A stretch of DNA of 64,000 bases. Origin: Takakia lepidozioides. Lineage: Eukaryota > Streptophyta > Takakiopsida > Takakiales > Takakiaceae. This document shows positions 44,081-55,139 of this stretch, in pieces. The translations under genes and the position numbers were made by a program. The notes below the pieces were generated by a model. It saw only the letters and a list, made by a program, of their open reading frames with translations. It ran no database searches and was not told the origin of the DNA. The first letter of the stretch is position 1. The number at the start of each line of letters is the position of its first letter. The DNA lies in assembly GCA_030704615.1 (NCBI GenBank), contig CM060731.1, positions 77,418,756-77,482,755 on the forward strand. Reading direction: 5' to 3'.

Positions 44081-44124
44081 GATTTTTGTTCTTTTTGTTC
44101 TTTTTTTCAAAAACAAATGAGCAT

Positions 44125-44280
44125 TCCGCTATCACTGATTATGGTGTGTGCCTTCATGGCATTCCAATGGGGTTTTAATTTTTTTCCCCGCAAATAAACT
44201 CGATAAAGCCCCAGGGGCCTCAGTCCCCTGTTCTCAAAATACAAAACAAAAAGAAAAAAAAAAGAAAAAGAAAAGAGCAC
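44125..44280 (+). repeat. Retroposon 3' tail with poly(A), copy 1
   Basis: The pieces atggtgtgtgccttcatggc, ggttttaattt and cagtcccctgttctcaaaat are followed by an A-rich tail with aaaagaaaa. It is a diverged relative of 44395-44562, as expected for two truncated insertions of one LINE-type family. Confidence 0.6.
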
Positions 44281-44394
44281 TGGTTTATTTAAGTTGTTGG
44301 ATTTGAAGTAAGGTAGGACTTTGCATTCTAGGCTACTTCATCTAGCCTTGGTTCGTCAGCAGTTCTAGCCTCTGGTTGGGGGATGGTTCCATTC

Positions 44395-44562
44395 TCACTA
44401 ACTCCAGTGTGTGTGCCTTTTGCCGTAATATGGGTTTTAATTCTTTCCCCAAATTAATCCTAATAATTTGTAAGGGCTTTTGGCCCCCAAAATTTCTGTA
44501 ATAAAGTTAATCAGGGCTACAATCCCCCTGTTCTTTAAGAAAAAAAACAAAAAAAAAATAGA
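44395..44562 (+). repeat. Retroposon 3' tail with poly(A), copy 2
   Basis: This segment is related to 44125-44280. It shares gtgtgtgcctt, gggttttaatt and ccccctgttctt, followed by a poly(A)-like run. It lies just upstream of the F-box gene. Confidence 0.6.
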
Positions 44563-45004
44563 ACAGGGGACAGAAGGCCTGATGAAATTTTTTATTAAGA
44601 ATTTATTCTGAGAAAAAATTAAAAACCCTATTACACCATGAGCACATACCGTCCAGTATTCAGTGATTTTGTCTATGTTTAGAGAAAAGATTAACCATGC
44701 TTTCTTTTACGTAAGAGGTAAAGCCCTCCGCCCGAGGACTTTCCTAAAACAGAAAGAGAAGAAGAGCAGCGGCACAGTGCCTATAAAGAGCGGCGTAGAC
44801 AAGGAACGGCAGGCAGCCTGAGAAGCACCTTGTTGAGCGAGAGCAGCGGGACTGCAGATGGAGTGCAGGGTGCGGAGCGAGCTCGCTTCCGACTTGTTGG
44901 AGGAGCCAGTTTCGACAATGTTGAGGAGAGAGAAAAGAAAGCGAGAGACACGTCCAAAGAGAGAGAGACACACACACATCCAGGAGGAGAGAGAGACACA
45001 AGTG

Positions 45005-46183
45005 ATGGACCCCAGGGTGTGGAGCCAGCTCCCTTCCGAGTTGGAGGAGCGAGTTTTGACACTCCTACCATACACAAGACTCAGGGGATTTCGCCTTGTG
45101 TGCAAGCAATGGTATTCTCTTATTTCTAAGCCACGCTTCCTGGGGATCCGGAAAAAAGTCCCTCTTGGGAAGAATGCGCCATGCTTTATATTTTTCACGG
45201 ATTTCAAACTGCTGGTTTTCGACCCATTTGGTGGTGGCTGGACCAGCATCGACCTCAAATTTCTTCTGCCACATTTGCTTGTTTTTTAGACCCGAATAGT
45301 CACCTACTACTCGCTTCTATTCCCCTATGACAAACCTGCATCACACAAACTTATGGCCGCGGCAGGAGGCAGGCTCTTGTTCTTTTCAGGTTATGGTCGA
45401 ACACAGTACACTGTTTGCAACCCGGTCTCCAAATGCTGGAGACGATTGCCAGACCTAGGTTACACGGATAGTCAGTTCAATCCTCTTACTGTGCAATTGG
45501 TGGTGGACAAGATCGGCTCCTACAAGATTCTTGTGGTAAATCCTATTCTGGTAAACCCTCATACCAAAAAAAATCAGTCATGTAAAATGCACGTGTATGA
45601 CTCAATCTCGAACTCTTGGAATGAAACTGGAGGCATGCCTGTAGATCCCAGCTTGCATGTAACAAGCGTGATGTGCGGCGATGTTCTGTACGCCATCTCT
45701 TATGGATTCAAGTCCAAGGCACCTGGGAGGTTGCTGGCATACAACATGTCCAGTGGTGTCTGGATCAAGGTGCGTACAAAGGTGCCCAATTCTCTATTCA
45801 TGCGGCTATACCTTGTGGAGAGCGGCGGACGCCTGTTGCTGGTTGGCTCTTATTCAGAAACTGTAATTTTTCTCCCAAAAGCCATGATAGGTTTGTGGGA
45901 AATCACGTCCTCCACCCGAGAGTGGAAGGAGTTGGGGAGGATGCCTCAACAATTGTTTGAGGAATTTTTTGCACATGATCTTGGTCTGGCAAGCTCGTGT
46001 GGGTGGAAAGCGGTAGCGCATGACGGTCTCATCGTGTTGAAGATCAATCAGGCACGGACGTTGGTGTATGACTTGAGGCAAGCGTCGTGGAGCTGGCTTC
46101 CTCTGGCTCCGAACGAGACTGTACTGCAATTTAAAACAGACTACAGTTTTGTTAGCCATCTTGGTTTAGACATAAATGTGTAG
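45005..46183 (+). pseudogene. F-box/kelch-type protein with one in-frame stop
   Basis: The start ATG at 45005 gives MDPRVWSQLPSELEERVLTL, a standard plant F-box (LPxxLxxRVLxxLP...FRLVCKQWYSLI). A kelch-like/galactose-oxidase-type beta-propeller follows: KLLVFDPFGGGWTSIDLKFL, then LMAAAGGRLLFFSGYGRTQY, VYDSISNSWNETGGMP, LLAYNMSSGVWIKV, LWEITSSTREWKELGRMP and LVYDLRQASWSWLPL, ending at TAG after GLDINV. A TAG at 45287-45289 interrupts the frame after HLLVF, and the same frame continues for 298 further codons. F-box/kelch proteins are substrate receptors of SCF ubiquitin ligases. The stop may be a disabling mutation. The TAG also forms a splice-acceptor-like ttgttttttag, but no matching donor restores a better product. 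Confidence 0.8.
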
Positions 46184-46567
46184 TTTTGTATGCCCTTGTA
46201 CCGTTTGTTGTTGTCTTTTCATGATCTCTTTCAAAAAGTTAAATGAATGTTTCAAACTGTAAAATATTCAGTCCAATGCTGAAACCATCACTTCAATCTC
46301 AAATTTTTACGTTCTTTTCAAAACCTGCACACCTATCTTGATAGACAGCAAATCTGATAAGTCATACCCAATGAGTGCTGTTGTATGAGATTAGGCCTAG
46401 TGTGAATCGACCAGCAAACTAAAGGAGCCACAAAGGAGGTGCAATCCTAGAAAGACTGCTGTTGCAGCTTTGCAACCTCTCACTCTGCAGTAAAACCTTT
46501 AAGAGATCCACCCAGAATGTACCCACAACACTAAACACTATAACTGCAAGCCACTGGCCTGCAGGTA
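46184..46567. other. 3' flank of the F-box gene
   Basis: AT-rich 3'-UTR-like sequence. No gene is recognised. Confidence 0.4.
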
Positions 46568-47105
46568 AGGGAACCAGCTTCAGATGTACTCTCACTGAAC
46601 TCTCAGTGGCAATCGACACCCCCCAAGCTTCTGGCGACAGAAGCAAAGCTCACAAAGACACTCAATGACATGCATATGCAAGATGCTCCGATACCCCCAA
46701 TCAGCTCACGGTCAAAAAATGGTAGAGTACGGCATCGGGTCTTTCTAGTCTCTGATCTCTGTACGTCCATGTGTTAACAGACAGTTATACATGCTCGTAT
46801 CATGTACAACTCTAGATAGGAGATGTCTTTCCACTATGAAAGGGAACCAGCTTCAGATGTACTCTCACTGAACTCTCAGTGGCAATCGACACCCCCCAAG
46901 CTTCTGGCGACAGAAGCAAAGCTCACAAAGACACTCAATGACATGCATATGCAAGATGCTCCGATACCCCCAATCAGCTCACGGTCAAAAAATGGTAGAG
47001 TATGGCATCGGGTCTTTCTAGTCTCTGATCTCTGTACAACTAGAGACAGTTATACATGCTCGTATCATGTACAACTCTAGATAGGAGATGTCTTTCCACT
47101 ATGAA
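46568..47105. repeat. Recent tandem duplication, 273- and 265-bp copies
   Basis: The first copy runs 46568-46840 and the second 46841-47105, nearly identical from agggaaccagcttcagatgt to atgtctttccactatgaa. The main difference is a short indel near 46765 and 47040. It lies between the F-box and ABC transporter genes. Confidence 0.92.
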
Positions 47106-47713
47106 TACTGATGTCCAGCAAGTTCAATCCATCGCTTTAAAGGTTACAGTCAGATTGGCAGAACGGATGTGACAAGGAAAAGTCTAAGATCTTGAAAGCT
47201 TAGTTGACAAGGATAGTCAGGATCCTACAGAGACAGTTCATTGAAGGAATAGCAGACATGTAGAGATCCGTCCGCAAGAGCTAGATACACTCGGCAGTTT
47301 TCCCGTCACTCCACACAACCCTGCATGTCTGCATGTCGCTTATGATTACTGAAGGTGGTACTTGCTGTTCAAAGTCCCTATAACGTCTGAAAGTTTAAGA
47401 GAGATAGCTCTCGATCAGGCTCCCAAACTTCACTGCTGTGAATGAAAATTAAAAGATTAGGCCGCATCTGACTCGTGAAGATGCAGATATAGTCAGGTCA
47501 GAGAATTTAAAATGGATGTACTCTCCACAAGGCCCCAAATATGTTCCAGAATATTCGGTCACTAAGGTGGCCTCCATAGAGAGAGAGAGAGAGAGAAAGA
47601 ATGTAAGTACTCATAAGACTTTGTTTGCCGACGTAGCCTTGTGGCCATTGACCCCGCGCCCAGTTTGAGCGGAACACAAAGGGACAGAAACTACCTTTCT
47701 CAACAGGATGTTC

Positions 47714-47750
<37 letters not shown>

Positions 47751-48575
47751 CTCACACGACTAGAGTCACCAAACCATTTGAAGCACTCTACTGCAGCTGA
47801 ATATTGGAGATTTGGAGACGCGGTTGAGGACAGAGATGGATGGAAAGATGAAAGAAAACCATGATGCTCTTCTTTTGCGAGTTGAAGCCCTACAGAAGCT
47901 GACCATCGAGCACGGAACAAAATTGATGAACAACACAATACGAGCAAACAACAAGTCAACCAGTTGGACGAATTGCAAAACCATGTTGGCATTCTCTTCT
48001 TCCGACTGCACTGACAAATTAATACTGTCACCCACATGAACTATATCTTCATGAATAAAAGTCTTGTGCACCAATCGATCATGAAGCTGTCTCTTTCAAC
48101 ATTAGTCCTCCATTTTTTTCTAGGATGCAACCCGCACGGATGTTCAATTCAAAGACTGAAATAGTCTTAGTATGCTCCACAGACGCGAGACCCGTTTCTA
48201 TGAAAAACATATCTTTCTCTAAACTCAGCCCTGAGTTCAGCCCAAAGTATGACCAGATTGCTTTATCAACATTTCTGAATTCAGCAAAGACCCACAAATG
48301 AATATGTTTGCGGTTTAAACTTTACATTTCAAATTTTGTGGCCCACGGTGTGGCCTCTTAAATGAGTCGAGTAGATGGGATATTCACTTCGAAGAACTCT
48401 CTTTGTGCAAGCGACAAGGGAAGACAGACAGATCGATGATTTCCATTCAAGGATGCGGCAGTCTACTGGGCAGCCATGGCTTGTTTCTCCGTCCGCTGTC
48501 AAGCCGTGTGCCTAAACCTGTGTGTGAGAAAGAAAAAGGTCTAAGATCTCAGTAGTATTGAGTGCTCACTGAGTA
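47106..48575. other. Intergenic and upstream region of the ABC transporter gene
   Basis: It contains two (ga)n microsatellites (47576-47595 and about 47718-47747). One arm (47594-47700) of an inverted repeat recurs in intron 8 of the transporter gene. A coiled-coil-like frame at 47812-48039 (DLETRLRTEMDGKM) could be an ORF1-type remnant. The promoter of the transporter should lie near 48300-48570; no clear TATA box is seen. Confidence 0.45.
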
Positions 48576-51500
48576 ATGTTGTCCTTCAATTCGGCTGGAA
48601 TGCAAATTAGAGTTCGTCTCACAGGAGAGAAGGGCGTTGCTAGATGGGGGAAGTGTTCATCGCCAAGGCTGAATTGTCGCCCACGACAAGGGGTACAGAA
48701 GATTTATTGCTTGGGTAAGCCATTGTCCCTTTCTAGCTCTCCTCGTCGTGGTCAAAATGATGAGAGGAAACACTATTCTCGGGGGTTTCTTGGTGCTGCC
48801 ATTCTGTGGTACCAATTCAGTGTTGAAATACATTCTTGGAAAGGGTTTGAAAGAAGCTCAGACGCTTCTCCCAGGGTTTCAAATGGACCGAAGAAATGGG
48901 AGGCATCTACTACGTTTAGTTCATCAGATTCACCTACTTCCTCTAGCACACATAATTTTGGCCAAACCCCTACACATAAATCATGGAGCCCTAAGTCGTT
49001 TTCATGGGAGGGCGTTATACCCCTCAGCAAGACACTTCGGAAAATGAAGCCATTCATCTACCCTCAAATGCCCATCATCTTGAAGGGATGGTTTTGTACA
49101 GCGGTTGCTGTGGTCGCTGTCTTTCTGTTTGTGCCGGAGATTGGGGGATTTTCAAACTTACTCGCAAAGGGTGATTTAAGCAGCTTGACTAAGAAGGCTG
49201 TGAAGGTGTTGTCGCTCGTGGCTGCGAGGTCAGTGGCACAGTTCTGGCAGCAGGCGCTCCTCTGGGAAGCTGCCCTGAATATCACCTATGCAGTGAGGGT
49301 ATTTGTGTATGAGAATGTCTTGAATAGAGAAATGGGGTATTTTGAGGGACAAGGAGGTGCAGCAGCTGGCGACATTGCATACAGATTGACAGCTGAAGCT
49401 GAAGATGCTGGGGGTACAGTCTACGCCCTCCTTCATGTGCGTGAGACATCTCTCTTGCTTGCTGCCTCCCTAGTCTCTTTTCTACTGCTTCCAGTTCTGT
49501 TTGTATGCCTCCCACCATTCCCACCACCCCCTCTCTCTCTCCCTGGCCTAGACATTTAGTGCTGCGAAGATCTCAAGTGCCTTGCACTCTGCCGTCTCAT
49601 ATATCTTTGGTTCTTTCATTGTGTTCTATCAGCGGGCCACAGCAAGTCTCTGGTTTGTGTCCCTTAGGGTCCTTGGAGACCCAATAATTCCTTTCTTTCT
49701 TCTCTCATGACAGGAAATTGGTACTCTTTGAATTCAAATTTTAGCCGAAGTTTCTATTTCAATGGAGGCTTAAGAGATAGCGCTTTTTTGAGAAATGACT
49801 GCAGATGCTGGTCCCAAGCCTTCTCCAATTGGCTGCCATGGCCACCCGCATGGTCATGCTGAGTCCCCTCCTCTCCATCGCCACCATATCAGTGAGTCTC
49901 AAATTGATTGGCGAATCTCATCTTCCTCTTTTGGTTCTGGAATTATTTTACATGTGGTGAGACTAGCCTGAATTCAAGCCAAGAATCTGTCATGAAGAAG
50001 TCAGATGACTGGGGACAAGAAGAGTACTGTCATTATTTTTGCGGGCATAAGCCTCACAATTGGCCTGCAGGTGAATGTTATTCTTCAGGTTCTATGATTC
50101 AATCCAAGGCTGATGTATATTTCATCAGTCTCTCTTATATCTTCTTGGCTGTCTCATTTTCTTGGTACTAAACTTATGTTTGTGTGGATATGGATGGGAC
50201 CAGGTGGTGCCAGTGATGTCTGTGGCGATAGCGATACTGGGGGAAAGGTTACGGCAGCTGGCTAAAAAGGGAAAGGCGAGTGTTGCCAGCATTTCGGCCT
50301 ATCTCAATGAGGTTTATCCTCACCCAGAGGCTCCATGCAAGAATTCATAAGACGTCTCACATTCAAGACATGTTTGAAGATTTGAACTTACAAACCCAAA
50401 GCACTATTTGATATTTCTACAGTGTCAGAGTACTTGGTTCAAAGCATCATGGTCACATTGGAGGAAACTGTAAATGGACAGGTCCTGCCATCCATGTTTG
50501 TCGTCAAAGCTCATGCTGCTGAGGCATTTGAGCAGCGGCGATTTGAGAGGCTTGCACTTGCAGACTGCTATGCTTGCCTTGGCAAAAAGAGGATGAAGGC
50601 TTTCATTCCTGAAGTGATTACGGCTGTGTATGCGGCAACTGCGGTCGTGCTCTTCGGGGTGGGCACATGGGCGATTTCTCAAGGGAGCTTTGATGGAGCA
50701 GGCATGGTGTCTTTCATGACATCATTGGTGCTTCTTATTGAACCGATCCAGGCATGCCAACTCCTCTCCCTCTCTGCTCTATGGTGCTCTGACCATCATT
50801 ATCTAATCAATGCATCTTTCTTTTTTCCTTGGCTCTTGCTTCCAATTATTGCATAGAAACAGCGATGTATCACACTTTTCCTAAGGAAGCTACACTTTCC
50901 TGAAGTTGATCACAAAGAATTTGTGCTCAGGTGATGGGGAGAGCATACAATGAATTGAAGCAAGGGGAGCCAGCAATCGAGCGCCTTTTTGAACTGACAT
51001 CAGTCAGTCCAGAGGTAACTTGCAGTCTACACCTGATCTTCTTGTAAGGTCTATATGATTTTGTGAAACTGCTGTGTGCGTATTATTAGTAAGACAAACA
51101 ATTATGTACACGCTTGAACTATTTGTTGATGGGGTGCAGGTGCTTGAGGAAGTGGCCATAACCAACCTGACTAGAGTTTTGGGAGAAGTTGAACTCTGCA
51201 ATGTCGCATTCCGCTACAGAGACACCTCACCCTGGGTGTTAAATGACATTTCTTTGCGAGTCCATGCAGGCGAGACAGTGGCGCTGGTGGGACCTTCAGG
51301 GGGTGGGAAGACCACCCTTACCAAATTGCTACTTCGCCTCTATGATCCTGTTTGTGGTAAGAATTTTCGGTTGCAAGGAATGTTAGCCTCTTTGTTTCTA
51401 TTTTTTCATCAACAAGTTCCTAATTTGTAAGAGGGAACTGACATTTATTTTACCGAAGGTGACTTCGTTCACCCTTCTGAAGCTCAGCAGCTAAGCGTGA

Positions 51501-53665
51501 AAGCCAACCAGATGATCCAGTGTGCCACCATACGTCAGATGTCTTTCATTACACTGTCGAGGCCTGGAATCCCATAGAAGTTACTTTTATCACCCAGAGT
51601 GTGAGTAATGTCCCAACTTTGGCGAGGATTGACATTGTTGTTGCCACACTTCTGTCTGTTGGATCCGTCTGTGTATGTCTTTGGAGTGCCTTTGGTCTAA
51701 GTTGATAGTAACTCCAGTGCTATTTGGAGGACAGGATCAGTTCGAATCGATGGGCATGACATCTCCGAACTTAGCCTCAAAAGCCTACGCCAACATGTGG
51801 CAATCGTGCCTCAGGAGACGGTCTCTCTGACTCTCTCTCTCATGCCTCAATGTCCTGTATGATGTCTGGGGTTTTAGTGGACGTTGCCAGGGCCTGCTCC
51901 CATTGAGCTGAGATGAGAAGTGTCTTGGGGCTGAACACAAAATTGCCCCATTGGCAATAATGGGCTGTGAAGTTTCCTGGCCACCTGAGATTATGACCCC
52001 TGCCCTCAGGTGGCTCATTATTTTCTAGGACTGGCAGTAGCTGGTCACTTTCGCAAGATGACCTGTTAATGCCAGCAGGAGACCCTTGGCTCTCTTGTTC
52101 TTGATTGAGCTCTACCAGCTGGCTTTCCCAGGGGTTTCATTAGGTGGCAATGGGGGTAATCCACCCTTTATTCAAGTGACCTGGGACATCTATTCGATTA
52201 CCCAATATAGGGTTCAAAAATCTCATGTCAATGGGAGGAGGTCCTAAGCTCCTCTTTCTTATTTTATTCAATTTTCTCTCTCTTGGCCCTTCTGTACTCT
52301 CTTCTTGCTGATATGAAAGCTAGGGCACTGCAGACATTATTTACCGGAACAGTGGCCGAGAACATTGCATATGGAGACATGAATGAGAAGTTGGACATGA
52401 GGGAGATAGAACAAGCAGCACGCCTTGCTAATGCAGACGGCTTCATCAAGAAGCTACCAGATGGATATAACACACATCTGGGTGATCGCGCTTCCTGCCT
52501 AAGTGGTGGTCAACGCCAAAGGTGTGGACATTATAAAGTTACTCTTGCTTTCATTTTCTCTCTCCATGTCTGTCTCTTTCCCTGTCTTCCTTTTTCTAGA
52601 GGATATCTGGACAACCCGGATCAATGTTCTTTACCAAGGTAAGTCTTACTACCGACATCAGCCCCTGACAGAGGTAGGTTCTGTCCCTTTGTGTTCCGCT
52701 CAAACTGGGCGCGGGGTCAATGGCCACAAGGCTATGGCAAACAACGTCTTATGAGTACATTCTTTCCCTGTCTTGCCCACCGTCTCTCCTCTTTATATCC
52801 CCTCCCATTCTGATAATGCTTTCGAGTTCATGTGCACCTTGGGTGTGTTGTATGTGTGCTGGGTAGATTGGCAATCGCAAGGGCAATCTACCAAAAGGCC
52901 TCCATTTTGATATTGGATGAGGCAACTTCTGCTCTGGATAACAAGTCAGAAAAGCTTGTAAGGGAGGCCTTGGAACGCCTGACAGTCGGCCGCACCGTAT
53001 GTATTCTATTCAACCATTCTGGAGGGAAACCGAGTCTATTTAAATTTTAGGTGGTGGCTTCAGCTGCATTAACCCATATGGAGGCAGAAGCCCATCAGTG
53101 TTGTAGTTTGCTAAGAAAGGATTTTCAGGGATTTACCTCTTCAGTACTTCACAATCTGAGCTTTGTACCTTAATCACTGACTGCACCTTTAGCCTGTGGA
53201 TTGTTGACAAGATGTTCACTGGATCAATGCGTGAGTATTTGCAGGTGCTGAGAACATGACAACTGTAGTGCAACAGCAAGGATATAAGTATTAGCACAAG
53301 TTTTAATCAGCACAATTGCACTTAGTGACAAGTAGAGGTAATTTGTTTTGTGAATTGCTCTATCTTCTGCCAATTAGACCAAAGAACGGTGTGTTCCAGT
53401 TAGGCTGTACTGTTTGGAACGCTTCTGCCTTTCTTGGGACCCTTTTCCTCTCCTTACCCTTTTTCTAAGTTAGCTGTGAACGTGGCAGGTGTTCGTGATT
53501 GCACACCGCCTGGAAACTGTGCAACATGCAGATAGGATTTTGCTTTTGGATGGAGGGAGGTTGGTAGAGGAGGGTACCCATTATTCTCTGTTGAAGCAGG
53601 GAGGGCAGTATGCTGCTCTGTATACAAGACAAGAGTTTGTAAATATTGCAGGCGAATCATTATAA
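48576..53665 (+). CDS. ABCB29: ABC half-transporter, ABCB29-like, chloroplast-targeted, ten exons
   Basis: Inferred exons: 48576-49436, 49805-49891, 50204-50311, 50482-50751, 50931-51014, 51140-51356, 51735-51820, 52334-52521, 52867-52996, 53489-53665. They sum to 2208 nt (735 residues) with every phase matching. The N-terminal about 150 residues are Ser/Arg-rich, as expected of a plastid transit peptide. The transmembrane domain follows ([39 protein letters not shown]). The nucleotide-binding domain has Walker [11 protein letters not shown] (exon 6), Q-loop VPQET (exon 7), signature LSGGQRQR (exon 8), Walker [13 protein letters not shown] (exon 9) and H-loop VIAHRLETV (exon 10). It matches my recollection of Arabidopsis ABCB29 over most of its length, with a longer N-terminus. 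The substrate is not known. The fourth intron appears to start with GC. Confidence 0.92.
50750..50753 (+). other. GC splice donor of the ABC transporter gene (GC-AG intron)
   Basis: Exon 4 ends IEPIQ with CAG, followed by GCATGC. The next exon starts GTGATGGGGAGAGC (VMGRAYNEL), matching the family's continuous IEPIQ-(G/V)xGKAYNEL. No GT nearby keeps that join. Confidence 0.7.
52668..52765 (-). repeat. Inverted partner of 47594-47700 within an ABC transporter intron
   Basis: The reverse complement matches 47594-47700 over about 100 bp (rightmost word gagtacattcttt; core caatggccacaaggctatgg). It is a dispersed repeat in opposite orientation about 5 kb apart; identity unknown. Confidence 0.8.
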
Positions 53666-54190
53666 GCTAGCAGCAGTTGTGGTGTAGGATACATATGCTT
53701 TTTCCAAGTGCACATTGTTACTAATCCGTTTTGAGGGCATTTCTATTTATTTTGCCTGTCAAAATGTCATCTGATAATTGTTTATGTATAAATCTGAAGG
53801 GTCATTTTATCTTCGCAGTATAGTTTAGAATATCAATTTCCTCTTCATTATATTATGTACTCAGGTAGTTGCCTTTCATTTTCTGTATTAGAGGAAAATC
53901 CGGCAGTGACAGTTCACATTTTCAGGCCCTTACAAGAGAGGAGGGAAAATAACGTTCTTTCAACTATAAGACCCATAGGTCACAAAGAATAATACCATAC
54001 ATGATAAGGTAGCAACATTTGAACCCACTGCGTAGCATGCGGATTACAATCCAATTGACCTATCCACAGATGGTCCCTTCTCAGAATAAGGACAAGAAGG
54101 TATTTGAAGAGATGCACTTTCACTTCTATTTGTCACTATACAGTCAATTGGGAGTTGTTGCCCTCTATCTCTCTCCTCTTGTGTTCCGAA
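53666..54190. other. 3' flank of the ABC transporter gene
   Basis: AT-rich, including the likely 3' UTR (53666-53870). No gene is recognised. Confidence 0.4.
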
Positions 54191-54953
54191 CCCTGGGAAT
54201 TTGAAGAATGCGACAGGGGAGGATTCAATCTGGTGATGCATTAAACCCTCTTAAGCCCCACTCTTACTGCATTTGTGCTGCTTGTCAGAAATGACATTTC
54301 AACCCCAAATTGTACTCTGCAGATGCATACGGTTCTCTGCACAGGAATTGGAAGAGGGAGGGTGGAGAGAGAGCGCGAACCTTGATGTAGCCTTAGTTGA
54401 AAAGAGATTTGTGAAGGAACACGGTTCTAAAACCATCCCCAGAAAAGTCTTAAGGAAAGAGGAAGGTCATGATGCTCAAGAGAGGCCCAGATTAGGAACC
54501 AAGCAAGCGACGTATCAAATGGCCTTTGCCCCGGCATTTTTATCGGTTCAATGAGCTGTCTTCACCAGAAATTCCCTCTTCTCCATGACCACTACAATGT
54601 GGTGCACGTTATGTCGAAAGAGAAACACTCCTGTTACCTGTACCCTTGGGAAGTAAGGTGATGAGACATCTCACTTTCTCTACTGCAACCATCCCCATGA
54701 CTACTTCACTCATCAGTCTATGCCTTCCAAGGAATGTGCGGAACGGGCAGGAGAGAGACAACCGACGACAGGCACATGACTGTAGGTCCACGACATAGCT
54801 TCCGAATTAGGGTTAGATTGGTTCGGGGTCTTTCACCTGCAAGTTAAAATATGTAGAAATTTATCAACTCTAATTAGAGATATAGCAACGACTCTAGGTA
54901 TACCTCTGGAGATGTGGGCATATGTGCAAACGATATGGGATATATCTCCTGCA
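54191..54953. repeat. Dispersed repeat, about 750 bp, copy B
   Basis: Same sequence family and orientation as 35648-36399. Flanking sequences differ immediately outside ccctgggaatt and ctcctgca, so these are the repeat ends or close to them. Confidence 0.85.
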
Positions 54954-55130
54954 CCTACATGAAGCAGATGATCCTCCCCCACTTAAATGTTAGCTTGAAT
55001 GTACCTTGATTAGATAAGACCCATAACTGAATCTTTTGCTCTTAGAGAGGATGTTTGACAGAGTCCCGTGATTGAGTGGTGTGACAGATCTCTTGCAATT
55101 GAGGATTAAACCAAAGTTGTATGGTCTGCC

Positions 55131-55139
55131 AGCAGAAAT
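55131..55139. repeat. Left 9-bp target site duplication of the MULE
   Basis: AGCAGAAAT directly precedes the terminal inverted repeat and recurs at 60893-60901 directly after the other end. A 9-bp duplication is diagnostic of Mutator-like elements. Confidence 0.9.

Noticed and set aside
48773-49057. Minus-strand frames overlapping exon 1 of the ABC transporter gene
   Set aside because: These are shadows of the plus-strand coding exon, which joins nine further exons in frame.
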